From Oscillospiraceae bacterium (lineage in GTDB: Bacteria > Bacillota > Clostridia > Oscillospirales > Ruminococcaceae): DNA of 7,336 nucleotides. Every line of letters begins with the position of its first letter. Position 1 is the stretch's first letter. The notes beneath the pieces are model-generated. The model saw only the letters and a program-made list of their open reading frames with translations. It had not been told where the DNA came from and ran no database searches. The stretch covers positions 1 to 7,336 of the forward strand of contig CAAGEB010000077.1 of the NCBI GenBank assembly GCA_900768705.1, read 5' to 3'. The position numbers and the translations under genes were made by a program. Positions 5,713 through 7,336 of this stretch are shown here, in pieces.

Positions 5713-5741
5713 TTGACAGGTTAATCGTGAAATGGTATAAT
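5713..5741 (+). promoter_or_regulatory. Perfect-consensus rightward promoter facing the XRE promoter
   Basis: TTGACA (5713-5718), a 17 bp spacer and TATAAT (5736-5741), with TGG before the -10 box forming an extended -10, make a fully consensus promoter. Its transcript would start near 5748 and run rightward through about 330 bp without a convincing gene into the IS30 element. It lies inside the leader of the opposing XRE transcript. Confidence 0.8.
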
Positions 5742-5775
5742 CACATTACCGCCCACGATAGTCGTCCTTTACACT

Positions 5776-5804
5776 ATACTACCACAATCATCGGTATATG
5801 TCAA
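5776..5804 (-). promoter_or_regulatory. Promoter of the XRE regulator gene
   Basis: Reading leftward, TTGACA (5804-5799), a 17 bp spacer and TAGTAT (5781-5776) give a start near 5769, 127 bases before the ATG. The box TACCACAA (5780-5787) overlaps the -10 element and spacer, which fits autoregulation. Confidence 0.7.
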
Positions 5805-6073
5805 GCGGTATTTCTTTTCAGTTTTGCAATTTTTATCTGCTCAACCCCTTGACTATACTGCTACTTTAGCCTGAATGTGGGTATGCTCAACTTATTGGCT
5901 ACAATGGGCTTTCAAGCAGAAAACGGGCATACTCAATCAGCCGACTATATTGCAGACTTAACTTGAAAAACAAACAGGGCATTCTGCCCGATAAGCTGAA
6001 TTATCAGCTTGGCAACGGCGGTAATTAAGGTGGCAAAAGCGAGGGGTTTTAGGGGAGTCGGCAAATTGTCAAG
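5805..6073. other. Gene-poor leader region, possible mobile-element control region
   Basis: No convincing gene is present. Short open frames (for example 5883-5966, 27 codons, and a 50-codon frame from about 5872 to 6028) lack ribosome binding sites and overlap each other. Two tandem hairpins occur at 5977-6010, and a G-rich stretch follows at 6039-6061. GTATGC (5881-5886 area) and GCATAC (5927-5932 area) form a distant inverted pair. Hairpin clusters downstream of a strong promoter and an XRE gene resemble transfer or replication control regions of integrative elements, but no nick site or relaxase can be shown here. Confidence 0.3.
5977..6010. repeat. Tandem hairpins
   Basis: GGGCA-TTC-TGCCC (5977-5989) is followed by AAGCTGA-ATTA-TCAGCTT (5993-6010), two perfect short hairpins 3 bases apart. 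Neither has a following T-run, so they are not ordinary terminators. They may be RNA structures in the rightward transcript or protein-binding DNA hairpins. Confidence 0.45.
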
Positions 6074-6090
6074 TCAAGTGCAACAAAAAA
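6074..6090 (+). repeat. Left terminal inverted repeat of the IS30 element
   Basis: TCAAGTGCAACAAAAAA matches the inverse of 7091-7107 except at one base. It encodes the last residues and the stop codon of the transposase. The flank repeats TCAAG once more (TCAAGTCAAG), so the true outer edge could be misjudged by a few bases. Confidence 0.8.
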
Positions 6091-7021
6091 TTTCATCCGG
6101 GGAAGACAAGCCTAAACAAAGGCGAGGACGGGAATTGATCAGTGCGACTTTTTCATCGATCTCTTCCTGAGTGACAGACAGGAAATCGAAGCCTTTAGGG
6201 AAGAAAAAACGGAGCACATCATTGATATTTTCATTAGACCCTCTTTGCCACGGGGAATGAGGGTCAGCAAAATAAACGACGGTGTTTAATTCCTTTTCAA
6301 ACTCCCTGAACTCGGCAAACTCAGACCCATTATCAAGTGTAATGCTGGCGGGAGAGATTCCATCGAAAGCATAAAGCATCGCTTTATGTATGGTTGCGCC
6401 GGAAAAGTCCTCAACCTTTACAGCTAACAGCTTTCTGGATTTTCGATCCACAAGCGTCAGCAAGCCGCCTCTGCCGACTGCACCGTGAATAGTATCACCC
6501 TCCCAATGCCCACAGTGCTTTCGTTCTTCAATTTCTTTGCTTCGCTCATGAATAGTGTGTTCGGGGTGTATGGTATTGAATTTATTGCGTTTAGAACAAC
6601 GCTTCTTTCCCCTGCGGCGAAGATGGCTCTTAGCGGTTACGCCTTCGAAGAGCTTGTTTTGGAGCGCATTGTAGATTGTAACAAAGGCAATGGTATCGTT
6701 CGGATGTTCCTTATTCCACTTTGCGGCGATTATTTCAGGAGACCAGAGCTGCTGTATCTTCTCTTTAATGTAGTTGTACAGCTCTGAATCCTTAGTAAGC
6801 CTCGGTTTACGCACACATTTTTTTCGCCTGGAGGTAGCTTTGCTGTAAGCTCCCCAGGAATTGTAAATGCCCTGCTTGTTGCTGTTTCTTTTCAGCTCTC
6901 GGCTAATGGTCGACTTGTTTCGCCCCATAATTCGTGCGATTTCAGAAATATTTTTTCCCTGTTTTCGCATTTCCTCTAGACAAACCCGTTCAGATAGTGT
7001 AAAATGAGTATATGACTTCAT
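6074..7021 (-). CDS. IS30-family transposase
   Basis: This 315-residue DDE recombinase catalyses movement of the surrounding element. The N-terminal helix-turn-helix (about residues 5-45, TLSERVCLEEMRKQGKNISE then NKSTISRELKRN) binds the ends. The catalytic core has D176 in HWEGDTIHG, D230 in LDNGSEF and E264 in GSNENIN, so the last spacing is D(33)E, as in IS30. The C-terminus RPRLCLGLSSPDEIF is the family's usual ending (RPRK-LG-TP-E-F). The start ATG at 7021 has GGAGG (7027-7031) 5 bases upstream and a promoter at 7057-7085. The stop codon is formed by the first three bases of the left inverted repeat. All catalytic residues are present and the frame is whole, so it may be active. Confidence 0.95.
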   Translation of the reverse strand: MKSYTHFTLSERVCLEEMRKQGKNISEIARIMGRNKSTISRELKRNSNKQGIYNSWGAYSKATSRRKKCVRKPRLTKDSELYNYIKEKIQQLWSPEIIAAKWNKEHPNDTIAFVTIYNALQNKLFEGVTAKSHLRRRGKKRCSKRNKFNTIHPEHTIHERSKEIEERKHCGHWEGDTIHGAVGRGGLLTLVDRKSRKLLAVKVEDFSGATIHKAMLYAFDGISPASITLDNGSEFAEFREFEKELNTVVYFADPHSPWQRGSNENINDVLRFFFPKGFDFLSVTQEEIDEKVALINSRPRLCLGLSSPDEIFCCT

Positions 7022-7056
7022 GTTGTCCTCCGTGTGTTATTTGTTGTTGCAAACTC

Positions 7057-7085
7057 ATTTTACACCCTGGACTTCATGAAGTCAA
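7057..7085 (-). promoter_or_regulatory. Promoter of the IS30 transposase, with palindrome over the -35 region
   Basis: Reading leftward, TTGACT (7085-7080), a 17 bp spacer and TAAAAT (7062-7057) form the promoter. The perfect 14 bp palindrome GACTTCATGAAGTC (7070-7083) covers most of the -35 box and part of the spacer. It is a likely binding site for repression by the transposase or a host protein. Confidence 0.65.
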
Positions 7086-7090
7086 TACTT

Positions 7091-7107
7091 TTTTTCGTTG
7101 CACTTGA
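7091..7107 (-). repeat. Right terminal inverted repeat of the IS30 element
   Basis: Read inward from 7107, this is TCAAGTGCAACGAAAAA, matching the left end at 16 of 17 positions. It lies next to the transposase promoter. Confidence 0.8.
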
Positions 7108-7138
7108 TATTATAGCATGCCGCCGCCCCCGAACCCCT

Positions 7139-7165
7139 GCTTCCTTTTGTGAGACAAAAGGAAGC
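7139..7165. repeat. Perfect 12 bp-stem hairpin
   Basis: GCTTCCTTTTGT (7139-7150) and ACAAAAGGAAGC (7154-7165) pair perfectly around GAG. The stem is too long and the flank too poor in T for a typical terminator. It may be a transfer or replication signal, or a DNA-binding site of the host element. It abuts the first copy of the 27 bp direct repeat. Confidence 0.55.
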
Positions 7166-7191
7166 GAAAAGCCGATTCTGGTCTGTGCAGA
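7165..7191 (+). repeat. 27 bp direct repeat, copy 1
   Basis: CGAAAAGCCGATTCTGGTCT followed by GTGCAGA matches positions 7265-7291 with one difference (G to A at the tenth base). The two copies start exactly 100 bp apart. Confidence 0.7.
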
Positions 7192-7249
7192 CTTATTACC
7201 TTACAGGCAGAAACCAACCCATTTTGCAGAGTATCGTTGGGAATTACCC

Positions 7250-7264
7250 GTCGGGGTACCCGAC
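7250..7264. repeat. Small GC hairpin before repeat copy 2
   Basis: GTCGGG (7250-7255) and CCCGAC (7259-7264) flank GTA. It ends exactly where the second 27 bp repeat begins. Confidence 0.45.
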
Positions 7265-7291
7265 CGAAAAGCCAATTCTGGTCTGTGCAGA
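7265..7291 (+). repeat. 27 bp direct repeat, copy 2
   Basis: Same sequence as the copy at 7165-7191 with one substitution. A small hairpin, GTCGGG-GTA-CCCGAC (7250-7264), directly precedes it, as the larger hairpin (7139-7165) precedes copy 1. The region 7108-7336 shows no convincing gene: two frames stay open through much of it, but with no start signal. Confidence 0.7.
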
Positions 7292-7336
7292 GGACAAGAT
7301 TATTTGACGGTTTGGCAGTGGTTAACTCACAGACTA

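Larger units (their letters stand above)
6074..7107 (-). mobile_element. Intact IS30-family insertion sequence (1034 bp)
   Basis: The ends are TCAAGTGCAACAAAAAA at 6074-6090 and its inverse at 7091-7107, identical at 16 of 17 positions. Between them lies one intact DDE transposase gene. The length and single-gene layout fit the IS30 family. I see no clear 2-3 bp target duplication: the flanks are AAG on the left and TAT on the right. The outer base or two of the repeat may be misassigned, or the duplication has been lost. Confidence 0.85.

Noticed and set aside
5798..5869. Possible 23-residue peptide after the rightward promoter
   Set aside because: No ribosome binding site precedes the ATG, and the hydrophobic sequence follows from the T-rich DNA.
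5883..5966. Possible 27-residue peptide starting at an ATG after the rightward promoter
   Set aside because: There is no good ribosome binding site and other frames are open over the same stretch, so the coding signal cannot be separated from chance.
6485..6787. Rightward 100-codon open frame within the IS30 element
   Set aside because: It is antisense to the catalytic part of the transposase and has no start signals.
7165..7291. Direct repeats considered as a CRISPR fragment
   Set aside because: There are only two copies, the 73 bp gap is too long for a spacer, and no cas gene or leader is present.

Overview
This window looks like a piece of a gut-type clostridial Firmicute, probably Ruminococcaceae or Lachnospiraceae-like. 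That is an inference from GGAGG-type ribosome binding sites, seven near-consensus sigma-A promoters that all have 17 bp spacers, GC-core CCGCCG/CGGCGG terminator hairpins, a Nif11-like small protein, a BlaI/M56 pair, and IS30 and IS256-type insertion sequences. No rRNA or tRNA gene, CRISPR array or complete phage module is visible.

Layout. (1) Positions 1-140 hold the end of an IS256-like insertion sequence: only the first 15 codons of a leftward gene, with its promoter and ribosome binding site. (2) Positions 214-568 hold a leftward 94-residue Nif11-like protein with its own extended -10 promoter. (3) Positions 707-2282 hold a leftward methyl-accepting chemotaxis protein with six predicted membrane helices and no extracellular sensor domain, with its promoter and a downstream hairpin. 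(4) Positions 2359-2750 are a gene graveyard. One fragment resembles a DUF2075 (Schlafen-like) helicase with an in-frame TAG. It is followed in another frame by an unidentified C-terminal fragment and then a strong terminator. (5) Positions 2919-4908 hold a rightward BlaI/M56-peptidase operon behind a TTGACA promoter carrying two dyad operators. (6) A 13 bp-stem hairpin at 4975-5012 separates this operon from a convergent leftward XRE regulator (5031-5642). (7) Positions 5679-5804 form a regulatory region: the regulator's leftward promoter faces a perfect-consensus rightward promoter, and TACCACAA boxes sit at both. (8) The rightward promoter leads into about 330 bp of non-coding, hairpin-rich DNA that is interrupted by an intact IS30-family element (6074-7107). 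The non-coding, repeat-containing DNA continues to the end of the window.

How the parts may work together. The BlaI-like repressor and M56 metalloprotease form a classic two-gene sensor and repressor switch, but the protease's outer domain is not a penicillin-binding domain. It is a roughly 205-residue module with an EF-hand/dockerin-like calcium loop, so the signal is probably not a beta-lactam. The XRE protein is likely autoregulatory and could control the rightward promoter that faces its own. The right third looks like the leader or control region of a mobile element (inference), now split by IS30.
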